Of a stretch of 64,000 bases of DNA, positions 45,001-51,512 are shown in pieces (position 1 is the first letter of the stretch; each line of letters opens with the position of its first letter). A program made the position numbers and the translations under genes. The stretch is from an uncultured Bacteroides sp. (GTDB lineage Bacteria; Bacteroidota; Bacteroidia; Bacteroidales; Bacteroidaceae). The DNA is taken from the NCBI GenBank assembly GCA_944322285.1, contig CALUOR010000005.1, positions 1 to 64,000 of the forward strand, written 5' to 3'. The notes below the pieces were generated by a model that was given only the letters and a program-made list of their open reading frames with translations, ran no database searches and had not been told where the DNA came from.

Positions 45001-45139
45001 CACCGGGGGCGGGCTGTGTCTTCACCGGGTCGTCCGGCATGGGACCCGCCTCCTGCTGGGCCATGAGGCTGCCGGGCAACAATAGTGCGGCGACCAGAGC
45101 CAGCTGCCGCACACGTGATTTCATTGTTCTACTCTTCAT
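42095..45139 (-). CDS. SusC/RagA family TonB-dependent outer-membrane receptor
   Basis: 1014 aa from the ATG at 45139 (signal MKSRTMKSRVRQLALVAALLLPGSLMAQ; an ATG five codons later is possible). A carboxypeptidase-regulatory-like domain (LRIRGIVSDEQGESVIGATIIVKG, about 45-130) precedes the plug (EVVVIGYGTVKKSDLTGSV, VEDVLQGRAAGVEVTASSGLPGAGMKVRVRG, PLYVIDGM) and a 22-strand-type barrel ending VPRTVTFGAKLTF. The signature SusC motif and plug are complete. It imports large nutrients with SusD. No anti-sigma or HTCS gene is adjacent and no clear -7 box was found upstream. Confidence 0.94.
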   Translation of the reverse strand: MKSRTMKSRVRQLALVAALLLPGSLMAQQEAGPMPDDPVKTQPAPGAGTDDADEVLPNGNLRIRGIVSDEQGESVIGATIIVKGQPEIGTTSDVDGRFTLEVPPRSYIEVSFIGYHTQTIRVHRRMSNYPVVLKEDNQLLEEVVVIGYGTVKKSDLTGSVAGVNTRQFKNQPVRRVEDVLQGRAAGVEVTASSGLPGAGMKVRVRGTTSINKSSDPLYVIDGMISPSGLGGLNPNDIQSMEVLKDASSTAIYGSRGANGVILITTKGGTEGRARVSLDANVCISTLRKQYELMNAYEYGTALNELRGSSIISDTDLEAYRTGAKGIDWVDLMTQTALTQDYRLSITGGSEKVKYLVSGNVLDQEAITIRSKRQSYGLRVNVDADVKPWLTISTKLNGSRIHQHNGAPNWSNVISFSPTMEMVDPETGIYNRDPYNVANASNPYGEMVVNKSDSYNYNLNANLTLLFKIAEGLTLSVQGGYDYLHSPSYSFASKLVAPGAINSASNSSSMHNYWQNTNNLTWQKTFNKAHTVSLMGVWELSQTKDTGLTGSGSNLNNESVGYWNLGNAAIRNASNSYSEASLVSGIVRANYDYKKRYFLTAAVRADGSSKFQGSNRWGYFPSAAVAWDVAKEPFMQKQRVLTQLKLRGSFGVTGNQDIGAYSTLGMLSGASYGWGASTALTGYWGNQFATPDLTWEKTYQYDVGVDLSIGEVDFTFDWFKKHTKDLLFQKQVPRYNGGGTYWVNQGELDNTGVEFSVNAFPVKGSVTWETTFNASYVKNTVRDLAGNDFVLTANYSDLGGALQIMKPGYPMGSFYVYQWEGFDKNGANLYRNAAGELTTTPTSEDLVIKGQASPKWTFGWNNNITWRNWTLNIFFNAATGYDRLNISRFRIASMTGNTKFVTLRDAYYQGWDHVTDKSQALYPSLRNGENKVYANSDFWLEDASFLKLKNISLSYRIPRRVAKFASIELSVSAQDVFTLTGYKGMDPEVYAGYEGLDYGAYPVPRTVTFGAKLTF

Positions 45140-45304
45140 TTGCTTCTTCCTATTTCGTATATACAGAACGGAATGCAAGATGCGTGCCATGGCCACCCTT
45201 TATATTATATGGTGCAGGAGGGGGACGCGGGGTGTGGAAATGGGGAAATATTCCACAAAATGTTGACAATGAAAGAGGACAGCGTAAAAATATCCTCCTC
45301 GCAC

Positions 45305-45335
45305 TTGGCATATCCCGCGGAAACACGTATTTTTG
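45305..45335 (+). promoter_or_regulatory. promoter of the RelE/ParE-type toxin-antitoxin operon
   Basis: TTG (45305-45307), 20-nt spacer, TATTTTTG (45328-45335); 28 nt before the antitoxin ATG. Confidence 0.75.
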
Positions 45336-45363
45336 TACTCCGTAACAATAATACATCTTGATT

Positions 45364-45624
45364 ATGAATGCAACCCTGTCCGTACAAGAATTGTGGAGCC
45401 AGATACGCATGCTCCCCGCCGGCGACCGTCATTGGCTGGCAAACAAACTATATGATTATGAAGAAGTGTATGAGAAAGAGGAAGAACGCCTCACCCCCTA
45501 CACCATGGAAGAACTTCATGCCCGTATTGAGCGGTCGCGTGCCAATATCAAGGCAGGCCGCGTCCGTACCACGGAAGAAGTCAGACGTATGATAGAAAGT
45601 AAACACCCGTGGCTATGCGAGTGA
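45364..45624 (+). CDS. antitoxin of a RelE/ParE-type pair
   Basis: 86 aa from ATG 45364. Mostly helical and charged: SVQELWSQIRMLPAGDRHWLANKLYDY, then EKEEERLTPYTMEELHARIERSRANIKAGRVRTTEEVRRMIESKHPWL. The C-terminal VRTTEEVRRMI is the usual toxin-binding end of such antitoxins. The toxin start overlaps its end by 10 nt. Confidence 0.82.
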   Translation: MNATLSVQELWSQIRMLPAGDRHWLANKLYDYEEVYEKEEERLTPYTMEELHARIERSRANIKAGRVRTTEEVRRMIESKHPWLCE

Positions 45625-45926
45625 TATGGGACGACGATGCAAGCGAAAAGCTTGTCAATGCGCTGGAATATGGTCGTAACACATTTGGTGAACGCGTAAT
45701 GAAGAAATTCTATACCCGTATTTTAGATTACGAGAAGCTTTTGCAAAGCAACCCCGGAATGGGGAAGAAGGAACCGCTTCTCGAAAAAGAACCGGAAGGC
45801 TATCGCAGCCTTGTCGTGCATCCTAACTACAAGCTGGTGTACTACGTAAACGGTGACACCATCTATATTGTAGACCTCTGGGACACCCGCCGCGAGCCCC
45901 ACACCCAGTCCTCCGCCACAAAATAG
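45615..45926 (+). CDS. RelE/ParE family toxin
   Basis: 103 aa from ATG 45615 (GTG at 45609 also possible). RelE-fold pattern: MRVIWDDDASEKLVNALEYGRNTFGERVMKKFYTRILDYEKLLQSNPGMGKKEPLLE, then EGYRSLVVHPNYKLVYYVNGDTIYIVDLWDTRREP. The basic and aromatic end with DLWDTRR is typical of the family. Members cleave mRNA at the ribosome (RelE) or poison gyrase (ParE); which applies here is not clear. Confidence 0.88.
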   Translation: MRVIWDDDASEKLVNALEYGRNTFGERVMKKFYTRILDYEKLLQSNPGMGKKEPLLEKEPEGYRSLVVHPNYKLVYYVNGDTIYIVDLWDTRREPHTQSSATK

Positions 45927-45946
45927 AAAAAAAATACCCCTACCCC

Positions 45947-45977
45947 TTGCCTATGTCAAGAAAACCGCTTACCTTTG
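45947..45977 (+). promoter_or_regulatory. promoter of the fimbrillin/GLUG lipoprotein gene
   Basis: TTG (45947-45949), 20-nt spacer, TACCTTTG (45970-45977). It points to the ATG at 46020, 42 nt downstream, not to the lipoprotein frame's ATG at 46070. Confidence 0.8.
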
Positions 45978-46069
45978 GCGCGATACATAAATTATCAACA
46001 CACTAAACATCTCATTATCATGAAACAAAATTTAGCACTTATCCCCCTGCATTAACAAAGATTAACTCG

Positions 46070-47584
46070 ATGGGATTGTTGTTTTCCCTCCTCATCCTGC
46101 TGGCCTCCTGCTCGCAGGACAACAACGACCCCACCCCCGCCAACGAACAGCCGCAGACCGTCACCCTCACCATCGACCTGGAAGACGCCTACACCCGCGC
46201 CATCAGCGAGACTGCGGACAACACCATCTCACGCCTGCTGATGCAAGTGATAGACAACGACACCCCGGGCAAGGTGGAAGAACTCACCCTAAGCAGCGGC
46301 AGCACCGCCACCAAGCAACTCTCCCTCTACCCCAGCCGCTCGTACACCTTCCTCTTTTGGGCGGACGATGGCAAAAGCTACACCTACACTGACGACCTGA
46401 CCAACATCGCCCTGAGCGGCACCCCCACCGGCACCCAGGCCGAAATAGCCTACGCCGCCGGCCAGGAGTGGGACAAGACAGCCACCATCAACATCACCCT
46501 GAAGCACGCCGTGAGCAAAGTGACGCTGAAGACCACTACTTCCGTAAACGATGACAACACTCTGACCCTTACCGTCCCCCATGCCGTCACGGGCTACAAC
46601 GTGCAGACCGGCACCGCCATCGGCACAACTAAGGAGTACAAGCACAGCATCACAACAAGCACCATCACCGGTGCCACCGAGACCAGCCCCAAGGAACTCT
46701 TCTCCTTCTACGTACTGGCGGCGGACGAACTGCAGACCCTCACCATCGAAAGCGAAAAGGGAGAAACCACCGTGCCCGCCAACCTCAGCGGCGGGAAGCA
46801 CATCATCCTGACGGGCGACATCGGCAGCCTGACCAAGTATCACGAGCAACCTACCGCTGCCAGCATCACAGTCACCGTTGGCGACTGGGGCGACCCGCAG
46901 GAACTCCCCTTCGGCGGTAAGGACGAGCTGACCGACGCCACCACCGCCTCCGCCTCCCTGCAAGGCACGGGCACCGAGACCGACCCTTACCGCATCACCA
47001 GCGCAGCCGACCTGTTGCACTACCTTCAGAACAGCGACACCTATGCCGCCAGCGACAAGTACGCCCAACTCTACACCGACATCGACATAACCGACTCCGA
47101 CTGGACACCGATAAATATGAGCGGTACCTTCGATGGCGGCGGACACACCATCGGCGGCACACTGGAAAGCAGTGTTTCCGGCGATAACGACCGCCTGATA
47201 GGTCTGTTCAACGAGGTGTACGGTACAGTCCGCAACCTGAATGTATCGGCTGACCTCACAGTCTCCGGCAGTTACTCCGGCCAATATGGCTACGACCAAT
47301 TCGGCGGTGTCGCTGCAAGTGTAGAACGCAATGGAACCGTTACTCAGTGTTCCTACTCCGGTACTCTGACCGTCAGTACAACCATGACAGGAGGAGGAGA
47401 TTTAGCAACATGGATTGGCGGCATAGCGGGAATGAGCAATGGGACTATCAGCTATTGCACCTTCAGCGGCACCATCGACGTTACCAGCGCATCCGCAACA
47501 AGTATATATGTGAAAGGCATTGTAGGACGTACCTACGGCACATACACCGAGAATGACGATAGCAAGGGTACTATCATCCAGTAA
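46070..47584 (+). CDS. fimbrillin-like lipoprotein with GLUG repeats (start out of frame)
   Basis: 504 aa. Lipobox at MGLLFSLLILLASC, without the usual positive N-terminus. An ATG at 46020, well placed after the promoter, reads MKQNLALIPLH and stops; one extra C in the CCCCC at 46043-46047 would give MKQNLALIPPALTKINS joined in frame to MGLLFS. Fimbrillin part (about 15-290): VTLTIDLEDAYTRAISETADN with the T-R-A motif, and TINITLKHAVSKVTLK. C-terminal GLUG-type repeats (about 300-490): DIDITDSDWTPINMSGTFDGGGHTIGG, GTVTQCSYSGTL, GGIAGMSNGTISYCTFSGTI. Probably a surface adhesin or fimbrial subunit, similar in plan to the lipoprotein at 36610. Confidence 0.82.
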   Translation: MGLLFSLLILLASCSQDNNDPTPANEQPQTVTLTIDLEDAYTRAISETADNTISRLLMQVIDNDTPGKVEELTLSSGSTATKQLSLYPSRSYTFLFWADDGKSYTYTDDLTNIALSGTPTGTQAEIAYAAGQEWDKTATINITLKHAVSKVTLKTTTSVNDDNTLTLTVPHAVTGYNVQTGTAIGTTKEYKHSITTSTITGATETSPKELFSFYVLAADELQTLTIESEKGETTVPANLSGGKHIILTGDIGSLTKYHEQPTAASITVTVGDWGDPQELPFGGKDELTDATTASASLQGTGTETDPYRITSAADLLHYLQNSDTYAASDKYAQLYTDIDITDSDWTPINMSGTFDGGGHTIGGTLESSVSGDNDRLIGLFNEVYGTVRNLNVSADLTVSGSYSGQYGYDQFGGVAASVERNGTVTQCSYSGTLTVSTTMTGGGDLATWIGGIAGMSNGTISYCTFSGTIDVTSASATSIYVKGIVGRTYGTYTENDDSKGTIIQ

Positions 47585-47670
47585 CCCACGAACTATATCA
47601 TAATAAAAATTATTTATTAACCCATCTTCCCCCGGGGAAGCCCCTACGGTACGCTGTAGGCAGGGCGGAC

Positions 47671-47758
47671 CTCACCCGCCGTATGAGCCTACCTCACCCG
47701 CCGGGTGAGATACCCTCAGCCGCCGTATGAGGCAGCCTCTCCCGCCGGGCGAGGCGGA
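47671..47758. repeat. tandem palindromic array, four units, 22-bp step (array E)
   Basis: Units start at 47671, 47693, 47715 and 47737, exactly 22 bp apart. Each is a 17-bp imperfect palindrome with CTCA or CTCT paired to TGAG or CGAG around CCGCCG. The space 47585-47793 holds the array plus other G+C-rich inverted repeats (for example CTACGGTACGCTGTAG at about 47644) and no gene. It ends 35 nt before the HU-like gene. Confidence 0.85.
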
Positions 47759-47793
47759 AACTCCCGCAGGGGAAGATAAAAACTGTTGACATT

Positions 47794-48291
47794 ATGGCAT
47801 ACTACAAAAAGCAACAGCTGAAAAGCAACAAGAAGTGGTATCCCAAGGCAGCCATCATTGGCAAGCCTGTCACCACGAAGGAAGTAGCCAAACGCCTGGC
47901 CGACCTCTCGTCCCTCAGCACGGGCGACGTCCGTTCCGTGCTCGACCTGTTGGGCGGCGTCATGGGCGACTACATGAATTCGGGTCGTACGGTGAAGTTG
48001 GACGGAGTAGGCACGTTCTACTACACCATCGACGCGTCAGGCAACGGCGTCGACACGCCCGACGAGGTCAGCGCCAAGCAAGTGAAAGGCACCCGCGTGC
48101 GCTTCATCCCCGAAGTGAGCCGCGGTGCTGGCAACGAAGTGACCACCCGCAGCATGGTAAGCTCCAGCACCTTCTGGGAACTGCTGGACGAGGACCTGCC
48201 CGCAGGCGCTGTGTCCGACGGCGAAGGAGGCGGCACCACGCCCGGCGGCACCGGTGAGGACGACGAGGAGACGGACGACCCGTTGGCGTAA
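47794..48291 (+). CDS. HU-family DNA-binding protein with Gly/acidic tail ending TDDPLA
   Basis: 165 aa. Core of the Bacteroidetes HU-like group: MAYYKKQQLKSNKKWYPKAAIIGKPVTTKEVAKRLADLSSLSTGDVRSVLDLLGGVMGDYMNSGRTVKLDGVGTFYYTID, then KGTRVRFIPEVSRG. The tail DGEGGGTTPGGTGEDDEETDDPLA matches the ends of the proteins at 25919 and 35470. It follows array E and the fimbrillin/GLUG lipoprotein on the same strand. It is closer to canonical HU than the 35470 protein. The function of the tail is unknown. Confidence 0.85.
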   Translation: MAYYKKQQLKSNKKWYPKAAIIGKPVTTKEVAKRLADLSSLSTGDVRSVLDLLGGVMGDYMNSGRTVKLDGVGTFYYTIDASGNGVDTPDEVSAKQVKGTRVRFIPEVSRGAGNEVTTRSMVSSSTFWELLDEDLPAGAVSDGEGGGTTPGGTGEDDEETDDPLA

Positions 48292-48317
48292 CTCCCCCGC
48301 TTCCCGCCACAAAAGAA

Positions 48318-48363
48318 AGCCCTGCCCCTTTCATCCTCCCGAAGGAGGAGAAGAGGCAGGGCT
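48318..48363. terminator. hairpin between convergent HU-like and korB genes
   Basis: Stem AGCCCTGCC (48318-48326)/GGCAGGGCT (48355-48363) with an inner CATCCTCC/GGAGGA stem; likely bidirectional terminator. Confidence 0.8.
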
Positions 48364-48385
48364 AAACTATCGGCTATAGAGAGGG

Positions 48386-49399
48386 CTATTTCACTTCCCA
48401 AGTATCGTTCGTCATCAGCAGCTCCTCGAAGTTATGATACTTCTTCTGCGCGCTGACTTCCTCTATCTGGGCATGTACGGCCTCATCGTAGGTGGGCGCT
48501 TCCACGTCGCGGATGACGCCGAGGGCTACGGGGAAGTCCGGACCTTCCATCAGGGCGAGCTTCAGTTGCAGGGTGTTGTCCTGGCAGTGGGCGTCGTGGA
48601 TGAGGATGTCCTTCTCCGTAATGCCATTCTCGCCCAGCTTCACCACCTTCAGGCCGAAGCCTTCCTGCACGAGGCCATATTCCTTGTTCTCGCCGAAGAG
48701 CATGGGCTTGCCGTGCTCTAAGTAGATGGCGTTGCGGGCACGGTCCTCCTTCTTGTAGACAGAGGCGTGCGTGCCGTCGTTGAAGATGACGCAGTTCTGC
48801 AATATCTCGCATACGGCGGCTCCCTTATGGTGATAGGCGGCCTTCAGTATCTCCACCGTACCGGCGGCATCGGTGGCCACGGCACGGGCGAAGAAACGTC
48901 CGCGAGCGCCGAAACACAGTTCAGCGGGATGGAAGGGGTCTTCCACAGTGCCGTAGGGCGACGACTTGCTGACGAAGCCACGCGGCGACGTGGGCGAATA
49001 CTGTCCCTTGGTCAGGCCGTAGATGCGGTTGTTGAGCAATATCATGTTGATGTCGATGTTGCGGCGCACGGCATGGATGAAGTGGTTTCCACCGATGGCC
49101 AGTCCGTCGCCGTCGCCCGATATCTGCCAGATGGTCAGGTTGGGATTGACCACCTTGGCGCCGGTGGAGATGGCTGCCGCACGGCCGTGGATGGTCTGCA
49201 TGGCATACGTGTTCATGTAGTAAGGCAGACGGCTGGAGCATCCGATACCCGATATGACGGCGGTCTGCCAGGGTGCCACGCCAATCTCGGCCATCGCCTT
49301 GTGCAGGGAGGCCAGGAAGAAGTGGTCGCCGCAGCCCGGACACCAGCGGGGCTGTCCTTTCTTGAAGTCTTGTGCTGTATATGTAGTGTTTTCGCTCAT
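48386..49399 (-). CDS. korB: 2-oxoacid:ferredoxin oxidoreductase, beta subunit (2-oxoglutarate type)
   Basis: 337 aa. Thiamine diphosphate-binding subunit: RWCPGCGDHFFLASLHKAM, SGIGCSSRLPYYMNTYAMQTIHGRA, and the TPP/Mg motif SGDGDGLAIGGNHFIHAVRRNIDINMILLNN. With korA it decarboxylates 2-oxoglutarate (or a related 2-oxoacid) with CoA, reducing ferredoxin. It starts 15 nt after korA. No separate delta (ferredoxin) or extra gamma gene is adjacent, as usual for the two-subunit Bacteroidetes form. Confidence 0.93.
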   Translation of the reverse strand: MSENTTYTAQDFKKGQPRWCPGCGDHFFLASLHKAMAEIGVAPWQTAVISGIGCSSRLPYYMNTYAMQTIHGRAAAISTGAKVVNPNLTIWQISGDGDGLAIGGNHFIHAVRRNIDINMILLNNRIYGLTKGQYSPTSPRGFVSKSSPYGTVEDPFHPAELCFGARGRFFARAVATDAAGTVEILKAAYHHKGAAVCEILQNCVIFNDGTHASVYKKEDRARNAIYLEHGKPMLFGENKEYGLVQEGFGLKVVKLGENGITEKDILIHDAHCQDNTLQLKLALMEGPDFPVALGVIRDVEAPTYDEAVHAQIEEVSAQKKYHNFEELLMTNDTWEVK

Positions 49400-49414
49400 G
49401 ATGTTGTCCTCCTC

Positions 49415-51265
49415 TTATTTATTGATGATTTCGGTGAATGCCTTAACCAGTTCACTTACGACGAACGGCTGGCCTTTGACTTCGTTGTACTGATAGGGCG
49501 TGAAGTTGTCCACCTTCATGCGCAGGTAGGCGGCAAACTGTCCTAAGTTCTGCTCGGCTACAACCACCTTCTTATACCGCTTCAGCACGTAGGGCGTGTT
49601 CTTGGGCAGCGGGTTGAGGTAGCTGAAGTGAGCCAAAGCCACCTTCTGCCCTTGCTGTATCAGCGTCTCCATGGCAGAGCGCAAGTGTCCGTACGTGCCG
49701 CCGAAGCCCACGATGAGCAAGTCAGCGTCGTTCACATGACCTTCCACCTGCACGTCGGGCACGGGTATCTTGGACACCTTCTCGGCACGCAAGTGGCACA
49801 TCAGGTTGTGGTTCTCCGGGTCGGTGGAGATGGCGCCCGTCCAGCTGTCTTTCTCCAATCCGCCTAAGATGTGCATGAAGCCTTCCTGTCCGGGGATGGC
49901 CCAGTAGCGTACGCCGGTCTCCGCATTGCGCAAGTAGGGGGCGTAGTGACCCTTCATGGCCTCGTTGACGTAAGGCGGCTTGATGGCCGGATATTCCGCC
50001 AACTTGGGCAACTTCCAGGCACCCGAGCCGTTGGCCACATACCCGTCGGTCAGCAATACCACCGGCGTCATGTGCTCCAAGGCAATCTTGCTGGCCATGT
50101 AGGCGGCGTCGAAGCAATGGGTGGGCGAGGTGGCGGCAATCACCGGCATGGGGCTTTCACCGTTGCGGCCGAAGAGCGCCTGCAAGAGGTCCGTCTGCTC
50201 GGACTTGGTGGGCAGACCCGTAGAAGGGCCGCCGCGCTGCACGTCGAGCACCACGAGCGGCAGTTCGGTAATGACGGCCAGGTTCATGGCCTCCGACTTG
50301 AGGCAGACGCCGGGACCCGACGTAGAAGTAACCGCCAACGCTCCGGCAAACGATGCACCCACTGCTGTGGCACAACCGGATATTTCGTCCTCGCACTGTA
50401 CGGTCATCACGCCCAGCGATTTGTGCTTGGACAACTCGTGCAGCACGTCCGTAGCGGGAGTGATGGGGTAAGAGCCGAGGAAGAGCTTCAATCCGGCCTT
50501 CTCGGCGGCGGCAATGAAGCCATAAGCCGTGGCCTTGTTGCCGGTGATGTCCATGTAACGTCCGGGCACCTTCTCCTTGCTCTCGATGCGGCAAGTGGCG
50601 TGGGCTATGCTGGCGTGCGTATTGTGTCCGTAGTCCCAGCCGGCGTGGATGACCTTGATGTTGGCCTCTGCCACACCGGGCTTCTTGGCGAACTTCTCGC
50701 GGATAAAGTCTTCGGCAATCTTCAGGTCGCGGTCGAAGAGCCAGCATACCAAACCTACGGCAAACATGTTACGACACTTTAGCATCGCCTTGTTGTCCAT
50801 GCCCGTGTCGGCCAGGCAGTCTTTTACCATTGTGGTGATGGAGGCGGCTATTACCTCCTGCTTGATGCCCATTTCCTCGATGGGGTTATCCGTGTGGAAG
50901 GCGGCTTTCTCCAAGTCGGACTTCTGGAAAGCGTCCGTATCAATAATAATGGTGCCGTTGGGCTTCACAAACTTGTATTGCGTCTTCAGGGCGGCGGCGT
51001 TCATGGCCACCAATACATCGCACAAGTCGCCCGGCGTATAAACCTTCTTTGCGCCGATGTGTACTTGGAATCCCGATACGCCCGTCAGCGAACCTTGCGG
51101 GGCGCGAATGTCGGCCGGATAGTCGGGGAATGTGCTGATGTCGTTGCCCACCGTGGCCGAAACTGTAGAAAAGATGTTACCGGCCAGCTGCATACCGTCG
51201 CCGGAGTCGCCTGAGAAGCGTACCACCGCTTCTTCCAGGTCTTTTACCATCATGTCGTTTGCCAT
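49415..51265 (-). CDS. korA: 2-oxoacid:ferredoxin oxidoreductase, fused gamma-alpha subunit
   Basis: 616 aa. Gamma domain first (about 10-190: VRFSGDSGDGMQLAGNIFSTVSATVGNDISTFPDYPADIRAP), then alpha domains (about 215-600: NKATAYGFIAAAEKAGLKLFLGSYPITPATDVLHELSK, SGPGVCLKSEAMNLAVITELPLVVLDVQRGGPSTGLPTKSEQ). Fusion of gamma and alpha is the standard KorA form. It is cotranscribed with korB. The -7 box TAACTTTG at 51345-51338 lies about 73 nt upstream of the start. Confidence 0.93.
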   Translation of the reverse strand: MANDMMVKDLEEAVVRFSGDSGDGMQLAGNIFSTVSATVGNDISTFPDYPADIRAPQGSLTGVSGFQVHIGAKKVYTPGDLCDVLVAMNAAALKTQYKFVKPNGTIIIDTDAFQKSDLEKAAFHTDNPIEEMGIKQEVIAASITTMVKDCLADTGMDNKAMLKCRNMFAVGLVCWLFDRDLKIAEDFIREKFAKKPGVAEANIKVIHAGWDYGHNTHASIAHATCRIESKEKVPGRYMDITGNKATAYGFIAAAEKAGLKLFLGSYPITPATDVLHELSKHKSLGVMTVQCEDEISGCATAVGASFAGALAVTSTSGPGVCLKSEAMNLAVITELPLVVLDVQRGGPSTGLPTKSEQTDLLQALFGRNGESPMPVIAATSPTHCFDAAYMASKIALEHMTPVVLLTDGYVANGSGAWKLPKLAEYPAIKPPYVNEAMKGHYAPYLRNAETGVRYWAIPGQEGFMHILGGLEKDSWTGAISTDPENHNLMCHLRAEKVSKIPVPDVQVEGHVNDADLLIVGFGGTYGHLRSAMETLIQQGQKVALAHFSYLNPLPKNTPYVLKRYKKVVVAEQNLGQFAAYLRMKVDNFTPYQYNEVKGQPFVVSELVKAFTEIINK

Positions 51266-51337
51266 AACTTACGATTTTCTATTGTTAATTGATTCTATTA
51301 TTGTCATGTCTTTCATTGATAAAGCCCACAAATGTCG

Positions 51338-51345
51338 CAAAGTTA
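51338..51345 (-). promoter_or_regulatory. -7 box for korAB
   Basis: TAACTTTG on the minus strand, exact TAnnTTTG. No -33 element at standard spacing was seen. Confidence 0.5.
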
Positions 51346-51367
51346 ATCGGATTAACAAAACTTTTTC

Positions 51368-51397
51368 TTGAAAATCGGCAGAATATCCGTATATTTG
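51368..51397 (+). promoter_or_regulatory. promoter of tRNA-Arg
   Basis: TTG (51368-51370), 19-nt spacer, TATATTTG (51390-51397), 40 nt before the tRNA. Confidence 0.7.
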
Positions 51398-51437
51398 CAG
51401 CCGCAACAGAAAGAGATAGCGCCTTTATCTCTTCCAA

Positions 51438-51512
51438 GGCCTTGTAGTTCAACGGATAGAATAGAAGTTTCCTAAACTTTAGATAGGGGTTCGATTCCCC
51501 TCGGGGCTACCA
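51438..51512 (+). tRNA. tRNA-Arg (anticodon CCT), CCA encoded
   Basis: Acceptor GGCCTTG pairs (with G:U pairs) with CGGGGCT; stem GAAGT/ACTTT encloses TTCCTAA giving anticodon CCT; T arm GGGGTTCGATTCCCC; discriminator A then CCA. Its 3' half overlaps the antisense 3' end of the acyl-CoA ligase frame. Confidence 0.92.

Noticed and set aside
43214-45085. 623-aa plus-strand frame opposite SusC
   Set aside because: Shadow of SusC; composition is that of a reverse-frame translation.
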